The notes beneath the pieces are model-generated. The model was not told where the DNA came from. It made no database searches and saw only the letters and a program-made list of their open reading frames with translations. From Psychroserpens ponticola (GTDB taxonomy: Bacteria > Bacteroidota > Bacteroidia > Flavobacteriales > Flavobacteriaceae), in NCBI RefSeq assembly GCF_023556315.2, contig NZ_CP116221.1:1189001-1253000 (forward strand): a DNA stretch of 64,000 nt. The letters run 5' to 3'. Shown here one piece after another: positions 6,985-15,018 of this stretch. The stretch's first letter is position 1. Every line of letters begins with the position of its first letter. The position numbers were made by a program, and so were the translations under genes.

Positions 6985-8181
6985 ATGCCTGGATTTGAAT
7001 TATTTGGCGACTTAGAACGTAAAGAAGTCAATGATGTATTAGATAATGGAGTGCTCATGCGCTATGGTTTTGATGGCATGCGAAAAGGCCATTGGAAAGC
7101 TAAAGCTTTAGAAACAGAACTTCAAAACACATTCAAGACAAACCATGTGCAACTAGTGTCTAGTGGAACTGCTGCAGTTTCTGTTGCATTGGCTTCTGCT
7201 GGTGTTGGAGCAGGTGATGAGGTGATTATGCCTACGTTTACTTTTGTAGCGAGTTTTGAAGCGATTATGATGCTTGGAGCAATTCCTGTTCTAGTAGATA
7301 TTGATGATACACTTACATTAGATCCCAAAGCCGTTGAAGGCGCTATTACTGAAAAGACAAAAGCGGTTATGATTGTTCAAATGTGCGGAAGCATGGGGAA
7401 TATGAATGCTCTTCAAAACATTTGTAAAACGCATAATCTTCTTTTTGTTGAAGATGCATGTCAAGCTATAGGTGGAACTTATGAAGGAAAACCTTTAGGC
7501 AGTATTGCAGATTTAGGTTGCTTTTCATTCGATTTTGTAAAAACTATAACTTGTGGTGAAGGTGGAGCAGTTATCACAAATAATCCAGACTATTATAGAA
7601 ATGCGGATCATTATAGCGATCATGGACACGATCATATTGGTAGTGACAGAGGAGCCGAAACACATCCATTTTTAGGTTATAATTTTAGAATTTCAGAATT
7701 GCATGCTGCTGTTGGATTGGCTCAGGTAAAACGATTGCCAGAATTTATAGCCATTCAGAAAAAGAATTATTCTATTCTACGTGATGCAATAAGTAACGTT
7801 CCTGGTGTTACATTTAGAAGAGTTCCCGAAGAAGGAGAAGAAAGTTATGCGTTTTTGAACTTCTTTTTGCCAGATTTAGAAACAGCTCGAAAAGTTTCGG
7901 CTACATTTAAAGATAATGGCATTGATGCGTGTTGGAATTACTTTGATAATAATTGGCATTATGTTCGCAAATGGAATCATTTAAAAGATGCTAAATCTTT
8001 GTATCCATTGTCTTCAGAAATGAAAATAGTTCTATCACAACTTCAAACAAAAGACTTTTCACAATCTGATCATTTTATTGGTCGAAACATATCATGCTTA
8101 ATTAAATTATCTTGGACCGAAGATGAAGTTAAAGAAAGAGCACAATTAATGGCAAAACTTATAAATGAAGTGTTCCAATAA
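6985..8181 (+). CDS. DegT/DnrJ/EryC1/StrS-family aminotransferase
   Basis: 398 residues. PLP-dependent sugar-aminotransferase fold: SSGTAAVSVALASAGVGAGDEVIMPTF as separate blocks near residues 59-85, VEDACQAIGG (about 155), and CFSFDFVKTITCGEGGAV (about 179-196) holding the probable PLP lysine. The C-terminal half has GYNFRISELHAAVGLAQ. It would aminate a keto-sugar nucleotide, probably for surface glycan synthesis, but no other sugar genes lie nearby, so the substrate is open. It directly follows the thioredoxin-fold gene (one base apart). The family start MPGFELFGDLE supports the chosen ATG. Confidence 0.9.
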   Translation: MPGFELFGDLERKEVNDVLDNGVLMRYGFDGMRKGHWKAKALETELQNTFKTNHVQLVSSGTAAVSVALASAGVGAGDEVIMPTFTFVASFEAIMMLGAIPVLVDIDDTLTLDPKAVEGAITEKTKAVMIVQMCGSMGNMNALQNICKTHNLLFVEDACQAIGGTYEGKPLGSIADLGCFSFDFVKTITCGEGGAVITNNPDYYRNADHYSDHGHDHIGSDRGAETHPFLGYNFRISELHAAVGLAQVKRLPEFIAIQKKNYSILRDAISNVPGVTFRRVPEEGEESYAFLNFFLPDLETARKVSATFKDNGIDACWNYFDNNWHYVRKWNHLKDAKSLYPLSSEMKIVLSQLQTKDFSQSDHFIGRNISCLIKLSWTEDEVKERAQLMAKLINEVFQ

Positions 8182-8262
8182 ATTTAATTATTTATTGAGT
8201 TTTAGAGAAATTAAACTCAAAGAATAATCAGTTTATAAAGATGAAAATGGGTCCTAATATTA

Positions 8263-8343
8263 GCGAAATTTTTAGATGGTAAAACGCATTCAGATCGTTT
8301 TGTTTTAAGATATTCTAAGCCTTTTTTAGGTTTTATTTTATAA
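8263..8343 (+). pseudogene. Possible remnant of a T9SS-type surface protein
   Basis: A short open stretch reads KFLDGKTHSDRFVLRY and then SKPFLGFIL before a stop. The THSDRFVLRY part resembles the conserved segment that precedes C-terminal sorting domains in many flavobacterial surface proteins. There is no start codon and no continuation. It may be a decayed gene in the 240-base interval before the hybrid regulator; the match is short and could be chance. Confidence 0.22.
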
Positions 8344-8350
8344 TGTTGCG

Positions 8351-8395
8351 TATGTAACAGATTATGTTACAATAGGTGTAATCCTAATATATTTG
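8351..8395 (+). promoter_or_regulatory. Promoter region of the hybrid regulator with TATGT(A/T)AC boxes
   Basis: TATGTAAC (8351-8358) and TATGTTAC (8363-8370) are direct repeats that also give an inverted TGTAAC/GTTACA pair. The 13-mer TATGTTACAATAG (8363-8375) recurs exactly at 11450-11462, ahead of the next transcription unit. A TATATTTG -7 box follows at 8388-8395, 26 bases before the start codon, but no TTG at the usual distance is seen, as expected of an activated promoter. It is a candidate binding site for the AraC-type domain of the regulator itself (inference). Confidence 0.5.
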
Positions 8396-8421
8396 TTATT
8401 TATATTATTACTTATATTTAA

Positions 8422-11415
8422 ATGAAATTAAAGATATATATGCGATACTTAATAGTTTTATTCTTCTTACTATATCTAAACTCGGTTGTTTCTCAAAACA
8501 ATCATTATAAAGATTCAGTTGTAATTTCCGAAAACAAGAAAAAGGTAATTCAACATATCAATCCTAAACCTGATAGTGCACTTTATTACATTAGAAAGAG
8601 TTTTAAAATTGCAGAAAAAAGCAACTATCAAAAGGGGCTTGCAGATACCGAATATTTATATGCCCAATACTTTAGAAGAACCCAACAAACAGATTCAGCT
8701 TTATATTATTTAGAAAGTTCTGCCAGAAGATCAGAAAAAGAAAAATATAACATAGGTGCAGCTATAGCTTACAATGGTTTGTGTCGGAATTTGTACCTCT
8801 TAACCAAATACAATGAAGCAGAAATAGCGTGTAATAAGGCTTTAATAAATATCAATTCAGATATTGAACTTTCATATATGACCAAAGCAGATACTTATAC
8901 TGCCTTAGGAACTATTTATGCACGACAAGATTTTATTGAAAAAGCTCAAGTTTATTTTCTTAAGGTCGATTCAATGCATATCAATAAAGCCTTACGACCA
9001 GATGTCATTGCTGCAGCTTATCAGAATTTAGGAGGCATATATTTAAAGTTTGATGATCCTGATCTTGCAGAATTATATTACCTAAAGGCTAACAGTCAGT
9101 TTGAAAAACTGCCAGCTGCTGCTGCAGAATATTATATGAGCACCAATAATATAGAGTTAGGAAAATTGTATTTTAAGCAGAAGAAACTAAACCAAGCAGA
9201 TAGCATTCTAACCAATTCACAGGCCTTCTTTTTTAAAATTAATGACTTAAGAAATGCTGCAGATATTGGAACTACACTCGCTCAAATTAAATTGGATAAA
9301 AATCAATTAGTTGAAGCAGAAACATTATTTACAAAATCTTTCGATTTTTTTGAACAATCAAACTTTAATTTAGAAGCAGCCACTAATGCGCTCGAATTAG
9401 CAAAACTTTCATTAAGAAAAAATAATTTTGAAAAGTCTTTATCGTGGTCTCAAATAGGTGTTCAATTAAATAATAGCACCAATAATAGTCTTATTAAAAA
9501 GGAATTGGCATTTGTGATGGCAGACACTTATACCTTAATGGGTGAGCATGAAAAAGCAAATAATCTAAACAAAATTGGATATAAAATAAAAGATTCATTA
9601 AGTCAGATTCAAATCGCTGAGAAGATTAAGGAGTTTGAAGGAAAATATCAAACAGCACAAAGAGATAAAGAGATTAACTCGTTAAAAGCTGAAAATGAAT
9701 TAGCACTTCAACAAAAAAAGAATCAACGAGACCTACTAATAGGTGGTATTTTACTTATCGGTTTGATAGGAGTCTTTTTCTTTATTCTTTTCAGAAATAG
9801 AAAAAAAACGGCTGATAAACTTAGAGAACTTGATATTGCAAAATCTAACTTTTTTACCAATATTACGCATGAGTTTCGTACGCCTTTAACCTTAATCTCT
9901 AATCCTATTGAGGCCACTTTAGAAGATAATACCATATCAGATAAAAAACGACAACAATTTCAAACTGCTAAACGAAATTCTGAGCGTTTATTATCACTTG
10001 TTAATCAATTGTTAGACTTCTCAAAAATTGATGCTGGTCAATTAAAGTTGCACATTCAAAAATCTAATGCTATTAATTTTATTGCAGCAATAAGTGAGTC
10101 TTTTGCTTATTCTGCAGAACAAAAGGAAATTAATTATAGTTTAAATTTAAATGAACATGATCAGAACGTCTATTTTGATAGAGATGCACTAGAAAAAATT
10201 TGTGTAAACCTTTTATCTAATGCTATAAAATATACTCCTGAAAAGGGAACTGTATCATGCGATGCCTTTATTGAAAACGACATACTTCAACTTAAGGTTA
10301 AAAACTCTGGTAAAGGATTAACAGAAACAGAATTGAAACATGTTTTTCAACGTTTCTACCAAACCAACGAGCAAAATCAAGGCACTGGAGTTGGATTAGC
10401 ATTAATTAAAGAATTAGTGGATCTAAACAAAGGAAAAATACAAGTAGAAAGTGCACCGAACTCATTTACCACTTTTACAGTTACATTACCTGTGGACAAG
10501 ATTAGTTTTAAAAATGAACAATTTATAGAGTCAAAAGAAGATAATACTGTAATTGCTCCAGCCGCAACGCAAATAAATACAATAGAAACAGTAGAAACAG
10601 TAGAAACAGTAGAAACAGTAGAAACAGTAGAAACAGTAGAAACAGTAGAACTTGTAGATAACGAACAACCTATTTTATTATTAGTAGAAGACAATGATGA
10701 TGTAAGACTGTTGTTAAGACAAACCTTTGAAGAGACCTATAATATTGTAACAGCATCAAATGGCGAAAAAGGTATTGAAGCTGCGTTTGAGACCATACCA
10801 GATATTATTATTTCTGATATTATGATGCCAGTAAAAGATGGTGTAGCGCTAACACAACAATTAAAAAATGACGAAAGAACTAGCCATATTCCTATTATCC
10901 TACTTACTGCAAAAGCTGGAGATCAAAATGAATTGCTAGGCATTGAAGTAGGCGCAGACGATTATATTACCAAGCCGTTTAATTCAAAAATTCTAATGGC
11001 TAAAGTCAAAAAACTTATCGAAAATAGGCGTTTATTACAAGAACGTTACAGCCAAGAATTAGTGTTATTGCCAAAAGACGTTAGCATTACTAATATAGAC
11101 GAGCAATTTTTAGAACGATTACAAAATGTTCTAGATTCTAATTTGGTAGAACCTTCATTTAGTACCAATAGTTTTAGTGTTGCTATTGGGATGAGCAGAA
11201 TGCAATTACATAGAAAATTAAAAGCACTAACTGGTCTTACAACATCAGAGTTTATTCGTTCTCAACGTTTAAAATTAGCAGCAAAACTTCTTAAAGAATC
11301 TGATACTAATATTTCTCAAATTGGTTACAGTGTTGGATTTAATGACCATACATATTTTAGCAAATGTTTTAAAGATTTTTACAATTGTACACCTTCAGAA
11401 TACGCTAAAAAATAA
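8422..11415 (+). CDS. Hybrid two-component regulator: TPR sensor, histidine kinase, receiver, AraC-type HTH
   Basis: 997 residues. A signal peptide or anchor comes first (MRYLIVLFFLLYLNSVVSQ), then TPR repeats (about residues 50-410) outside the membrane, one transmembrane helix (about 438-457) and a short coiled segment. HisKA follows with phospho-acceptor His 483 (THEFRTPLTLIS), then HATPase (NLLSNAIKYTPE, GTGVGLAL). A linker made of seven ETV repeats leads to a receiver domain with Asp 799 (IISDIMMPVKDG) and a C-terminal AraC helix-turn-helix (about 900-997). All catalytic residues look intact. This one-protein layout is typical of Bacteroidota. It probably controls itself and the surface-protein gene downstream, as both are preceded by the same 13-mer (inference). 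The signal it senses is unknown. Confidence 0.95.
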   Translation: MKLKIYMRYLIVLFFLLYLNSVVSQNNHYKDSVVISENKKKVIQHINPKPDSALYYIRKSFKIAEKSNYQKGLADTEYLYAQYFRRTQQTDSALYYLESSARRSEKEKYNIGAAIAYNGLCRNLYLLTKYNEAEIACNKALININSDIELSYMTKADTYTALGTIYARQDFIEKAQVYFLKVDSMHINKALRPDVIAAAYQNLGGIYLKFDDPDLAELYYLKANSQFEKLPAAAAEYYMSTNNIELGKLYFKQKKLNQADSILTNSQAFFFKINDLRNAADIGTTLAQIKLDKNQLVEAETLFTKSFDFFEQSNFNLEAATNALELAKLSLRKNNFEKSLSWSQIGVQLNNSTNNSLIKKELAFVMADTYTLMGEHEKANNLNKIGYKIKDSLSQIQIAEKIKEFEGKYQTAQRDKEINSLKAENELALQQKKNQRDLLIGGILLIGLIGVFFFILFRNRKKTADKLRELDIAKSNFFTNITHEFRTPLTLISNPIEATLEDNTISDKKRQQFQTAKRNSERLLSLVNQLLDFSKIDAGQLKLHIQKSNAINFIAAISESFAYSAEQKEINYSLNLNEHDQNVYFDRDALEKICVNLLSNAIKYTPEKGTVSCDAFIENDILQLKVKNSGKGLTETELKHVFQRFYQTNEQNQGTGVGLALIKELVDLNKGKIQVESAPNSFTTFTVTLPVDKISFKNEQFIESKEDNTVIAPAATQINTIETVETVETVETVETVETVETVELVDNEQPILLLVEDNDDVRLLLRQTFEETYNIVTASNGEKGIEAAFETIPDIIISDIMMPVKDGVALTQQLKNDERTSHIPIILLTAKAGDQNELLGIEVGADDYITKPFNSKILMAKVKKLIENRRLLQERYSQELVLLPKDVSITNIDEQFLERLQNVLDSNLVEPSFSTNSFSVAIGMSRMQLHRKLKALTGLTTSEFIRSQRLKLAAKLLKESDTNISQIGYSVGFNDHTYFSKCFKDFYNCTPSEYAKK
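10585..10647 (+). repeat. 9-bp tandem repeat, seven perfect copies, in the regulator linker
   Basis: GAAACAGTA is repeated seven times without a mismatch, with an eighth degenerate unit (GAACTTGTA) next to it. It encodes repeated Glu-Thr-Val between the histidine-kinase ATPase domain and the receiver. Because the unit is nine bases, gain or loss of copies keeps the reading frame. Confidence 0.97.
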
Positions 11416-11449
11416 CTCCATTCCGCATTAAAAGTAGATTATTCATACG

Positions 11450-11480
11450 TATGTTACAATAGTTTCAGCTCTTGTTACAA
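11450..11480 (+). promoter_or_regulatory. TGTTACAA direct repeats before the surface-protein unit
   Basis: TGTTACAA occurs at 11452-11459 and 11473-11480, a 21-base period or two helix turns. The first copy lies within the 13-mer shared with the promoter region of the hybrid regulator (8363-8375). A tandem site of two helical turns suits a dimeric AraC-type activator. The rest of the 310-base interval 11416-11725 holds only a possible 49-codon frame. Confidence 0.5.
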
Positions 11481-11556
11481 AATTTACAGAACTCTTTTCT
11501 ATAGTCAATTACATTTATCATGAATTTAAAGCATTGACTTGCTATAACCTATTCAT

Positions 11557-11706
11557 GTGAAAAAGAAATCTTACATAGGAACTCTTGAAAAGGTTCATGA
11601 GAAGCAAATTCTTATAAATATTAATCATTTAGAAAAGGGACTTTATAAGTTGAAGATCGTTCATAATAATAAAGTTATTAAAAGCACAAGTTTTAATAAA
11701 GAATAA
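11557..11706 (+). CDS. Possible small protein resembling a T9SS sorting-domain tail
   Basis: A 49-codon frame starts at GTG (an ATG two bases earlier runs into a stop). The C-terminal half, LEKGLYKLKIVHNNKVIKS, resembles the last strands of type A T9SS C-terminal sorting domains (G-hydrophobic-Y-x-hydrophobic-K-hydrophobic ... K). No signal peptide is present. It could be the tail left from a lost secreted protein or a small gene in the surface-protein unit, 19 bases ahead of the next start. The coding status is uncertain. Confidence 0.35.
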   Translation: MKKKSYIGTLEKVHEKQILININHLEKGLYKLKIVHNNKVIKSTSFNKE

Positions 11707-11725
11707 GAAATAACCCATTTAGAAT

Positions 11726-13822
11726 ATGAAAAAACTAATACTTAGTATAGCATTTAATGTGTTTATATTTAATTCATTTGCACAGGTTGGTGTTGGAACA
11801 ACAGATCCTCAAGCACAATTAGATATCCGATCATCAAATCAAGCTGCTCCAACATCTACAGATGGTATACTTATTCCTAAAGTAGATGTGTTTCCAACAG
11901 GAGTTAATGTTAATCAAAACGCAATGCTTGTGTATCTAACAACAACGTTTGGAATTAATGCGCCAGGGTTTTATTACTACAACCATGGAACAGGCTGGTT
12001 GCCAATTGGCAATGGAGCAAGGGCAATTAATGATTTAATAGACGGTAAATCTGATAATGATGGCTCAGATGATGGCTCGTCTGTTTTTTTAGGAACTGGA
12101 GCTGGTTTTATTGATGATAGTTCAAATAATCATAATGTAGGAGTTGGTTATCAATCTCTTAGTTCAAATATTATAGGTAGTGAAAATACAGCAATAGGGT
12201 ATCAAGCTTTATCTTTAAATACAACAGGTACTCTAAATGTGGCAACAGGGTTTAGGGCTCTGTATCTTAATAGAGAAGGAGATTATAATACAGCAACTGG
12301 TTATAGGGCTTTACGACAAAATACAGAAGGAAATGGTAATGTAGCTACTGGGTATCAATCTTTATTTAGTAATATAACAGGAAACTCTAATATTGCGACT
12401 GGAAATAACAGTTTACATGATAATACTGAAGGAAATTATAATATTGCTTTTGGTACTGGAGCTTTAGGTGATAATTTAACTGGAAGCGCAAACATAGCTA
12501 TTGGTCTTTTCGCTTTAGATTTAAATACAGAAGGTGATGCTAATATTGCTATTGGAATCCGAAGTTTGCGTACTAATGATTCAGGAGATTATAATGTCGG
12601 TTATGGTTTTGAATCATTATATCGAAACATAACAGGGTCTTATAATATCGCGTTAGGTTATCGTGCAGGTTATTATGAAACAGGTTCTAATAGATTATAT
12701 ATAGAAAATTCAAGCGCAGATGCAAATAATGCGCTTATATATGGTGAATTTGATAATGATCTTTTAAGAGTAAACGGCACTTTAGATATCAATAGCGCAT
12801 ATCAATTCCCAACCGCAGATGGCGCTATAAATCAAGTCTTACAAACTGATGGAGCTGGAAATGTTACTTGGGCTAATTCAACCGTCACTCATGAAATAAA
12901 TGATCTAGTTGATGGTAAATCTGATAATGATGGTTCAGATGACGGTTCTTCTCTTTTTTTAGGCATTGGAGCAGGTGTAAATGACGATAGTTCAGATAAT
13001 CGAAATGTAGGAATTGGATATCAGTCTCTTAATTCAACTGATATAGGTGATAATAATGTAGCTTATGGGTTTCAATCTCTATTCAGTAATTCAACAGGGT
13101 CAAATAACATCGCTATTGGCTATCAAGCAGGATATAATGAAACAGCTTCTAATAAATTATACATTGAAAATTCTGATGCAGATAGCACTGAAGCTTTAAT
13201 CTATGGAGAGTTTGATACAGATGTTTTGAGATTTAATGGTAACGTAACTATCAGTAATGTCAATGCAACTCATACGAATGCAACATTGTCTTTGAATAAT
13301 TTAGAAGTTGCCGATCTTGGAGCAAATAATTTAGGTTTAGATGGAGATATTGTACCTTTTGGTGGAAGTGTTTCTGGATATGATTTAGGTAATAATACAG
13401 CAACAGAACATTGGGATGATGTGGTAGCTGATGATTTTGTGAATTTTTCTGATAGAAGGCTTAAAAATTCTATTAAAGAAATACCTTATGGTTTAGAAAC
13501 GGTTTTAAGTCTTAATCCAGTAACGTATAGGTATAATAAAGATTTTTCAATTGACGATCGTTTTCGTCTAGGTTTAATAGCGCAAGAGGTAGAAGTCTTA
13601 ATTCCTGAAGTTGTGTTTAACGATGACATAGACGCTAATCCAGAAACAGGAGAAAAAATAATTACTAAAAGCGACTATAAATCGATGAGTTATGTTGAGT
13701 TAGTGCCTGTGTTAATTAAAGCGATACAAGAACAACAAGATGAAATTGAAGTATTGAAACGAGAACTAAAAATATATAAAACTCTAGAAGATAGAATTAA
13801 GGGTTTAGAGCAAAAGAATTAA
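11726..13822 (+). CDS. Repeat-rich surface protein with C-terminal intramolecular chaperone (peptidase S74)
   Basis: 698 residues. Signal peptide (about 1-19, ending FNSFAQ). A long array of about 13-15-residue repeats of the type N-hydrophobic-ATGYQSLxxNxTG follows, resembling trimeric adhesin or tail-fibre head repeats. The module beginning INDLIDGKSDNDGSDDGSS and ending in GYNETASNKLYIENS-like sequence occurs twice (from about residues 100 and 390), so half the protein is an internal duplication. The C-terminus has the endosialidase-type chaperone: FSDRRLKNSI with Ser 575 and the following Lys, then RLGLIAQEVE. In relatives this domain assembles a trimer and cleaves itself off. A short coiled coil (QEQQDEIEVLKREL) ends the protein. 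Probably a trimeric fibre on the cell surface. Its stop overlaps that of the convergent ribB gene. Confidence 0.85.
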   Translation: MKKLILSIAFNVFIFNSFAQVGVGTTDPQAQLDIRSSNQAAPTSTDGILIPKVDVFPTGVNVNQNAMLVYLTTTFGINAPGFYYYNHGTGWLPIGNGARAINDLIDGKSDNDGSDDGSSVFLGTGAGFIDDSSNNHNVGVGYQSLSSNIIGSENTAIGYQALSLNTTGTLNVATGFRALYLNREGDYNTATGYRALRQNTEGNGNVATGYQSLFSNITGNSNIATGNNSLHDNTEGNYNIAFGTGALGDNLTGSANIAIGLFALDLNTEGDANIAIGIRSLRTNDSGDYNVGYGFESLYRNITGSYNIALGYRAGYYETGSNRLYIENSSADANNALIYGEFDNDLLRVNGTLDINSAYQFPTADGAINQVLQTDGAGNVTWANSTVTHEINDLVDGKSDNDGSDDGSSLFLGIGAGVNDDSSDNRNVGIGYQSLNSTDIGDNNVAYGFQSLFSNSTGSNNIAIGYQAGYNETASNKLYIENSDADSTEALIYGEFDTDVLRFNGNVTISNVNATHTNATLSLNNLEVADLGANNLGLDGDIVPFGGSVSGYDLGNNTATEHWDDVVADDFVNFSDRRLKNSIKEIPYGLETVLSLNPVTYRYNKDFSIDDRFRLGLIAQEVEVLIPEVVFNDDIDANPETGEKIITKSDYKSMSYVELVPVLIKAIQEQQDEIEVLKRELKIYKTLEDRIKGLEQKN

Positions 13823-14979
13823 TAATTAACATATTCCACAATCTCTAATCCATAGCCAATCATTCCAACACGTTTAGTTTGTTCAGTATTAGAAATCAAA
13901 CGAAGCTTGTGAATATTCAGGTCATGTAATATCTGAGCTCCAATTCCAAAGTCTTTACTATCCATATCAATTCTTGGCGCTTTAGTAACCTTACCTTCTA
14001 CCTGACTATCTTTTAAAATATGTAATCGTTTTAAAAGATTCATAGATTGCGACTGCTGATTAATAAAAATAATAGCGCCTTTTCCTGCATCATTAATAAC
14101 CTTAAACATATCGTCTAATTTCTCATCAGCATTGTTGGTAAGTGTTCCTAAAATGTCATTATTTACCAAAGTCGCATTAACTCGAGTCAGTACAGGTTCA
14201 TTTTTGGTCCAGCTCCCTTTTGTTAAAGATATATGTATTTGATTGTTAGTTGTTTGTTGATATGCTCTTAAACGAAAATTACCAAATCTAGTTTCGATAT
14301 TGAAGTCTTCTTTTTTCTCTATTAATGAGTCATGTTCCATGCGATAAGCAACTAAATCTTCTATGGATACAATTTTTAAATCAAACTTTTTAGCTACCTT
14401 CATAAGCTGAGGTAACCTTGCCATGGTTCCATCCTCATTCATGATTTCTACAATAACTCCCGCAGGTTCAAGACCAGCAAGTTTTGCGAAATCAATAGCA
14501 GCTTCAGTATGTCCAGTTCGTCGTAAAACACCACCTTCTCTAGCTACAAGTGGAAAAATATGACCAGGTCTTGCTAATTCAAAAGGCTTAATATTTGGAT
14601 TAATAAGCGCTTGAACCGTTTTTGCTCTATCACTTGCAGATATTCCTGTGGTAACACCATTTCCTCTCAAATCTACAGAAACAGTAAAAGCAGTTTCCAT
14701 AGGATCTGTATTGTTATTTACCATCATGTTTAACTCAAGTTCTTTGCATCTACTTTCGGTTAAAGGAGCACAAATTAGACCTCTACCATGAGTGGCCATA
14801 AAATTGATGGTTTCAGGTGTTATCTTACTTGATGCTGCAAGAAAATCACCTTCATTCTCTCTGTTTTCGTCATCAACAACTATAATGACTTTTCCGTTTT
14901 TAATGTCTTCTATGGCCTCAGAAATAGTATTGAGCTCTATTTTTGCTGAATTTTTAGTATTTGTCATTGTACTGAGCAT
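13819..14979 (-). CDS. ribB: 3,4-dihydroxy-2-butanone-4-phosphate synthase with degenerate GTP cyclohydrolase II half
   Basis: 386 residues. The N-terminal half (about 12-212) is a normal RibB domain: VDDENRENEGDFLAA, the ATHGRGLICAPL block, GHIFPLVAREGGVLRRTGHTEA spread over residues about 140-163. It makes the four-carbon unit of riboflavin from ribulose 5-phosphate. The C-terminal half aligns in order with GTP cyclohydrolase II (end FGIGAQILHDL and GYGLEIVEY) but contains no cysteine at all, so the three zinc ligands and the catalytic site are lost; it reads VNNDILGTLTNN where SLRCDCG is expected. A separate RibA must exist elsewhere. A TATCTTTG box at 15005-14998 sits just upstream, which also allows the start at Met 5. 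Confidence 0.92.
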   Translation of the reverse strand: MLSTMTNTKNSAKIELNTISEAIEDIKNGKVIIVVDDENRENEGDFLAASSKITPETINFMATHGRGLICAPLTESRCKELELNMMVNNNTDPMETAFTVSVDLRGNGVTTGISASDRAKTVQALINPNIKPFELARPGHIFPLVAREGGVLRRTGHTEAAIDFAKLAGLEPAGVIVEIMNEDGTMARLPQLMKVAKKFDLKIVSIEDLVAYRMEHDSLIEKKEDFNIETRFGNFRLRAYQQTTNNQIHISLTKGSWTKNEPVLTRVNATLVNNDILGTLTNNADEKLDDMFKVINDAGKGAIIFINQQSQSMNLLKRLHILKDSQVEGKVTKAPRIDMDSKDFGIGAQILHDLNIHKLRLISNTEQTKRVGMIGYGLEIVEYVNY

Positions 14980-15018
14980 AACGATAAATTAGAATTACAA
15001 AGATATGGCTTATTTTTT

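Noticed and set aside
10585-10647. Short regular repeats considered as a CRISPR array
   Set aside because: Units are 9 bp and contiguous with no spacers and lie inside a coding frame.
10377-10694. Antisense open frame of Ser-Thr-Val repeats
   Set aside because: It is only the reverse reading of the GAAACAGTA tandem repeat inside the hybrid regulator; no start context or family.
11726-13822. S74 protein as evidence of a prophage
   Set aside because: No capsid, terminase, tail or lysis genes surround it; the neighbours are a regulator and ribB.
14980-15018. FMN riboswitch ahead of ribB
   Set aside because: Only 39 bases separate ribB from the next gene and no conserved riboswitch core is visible.
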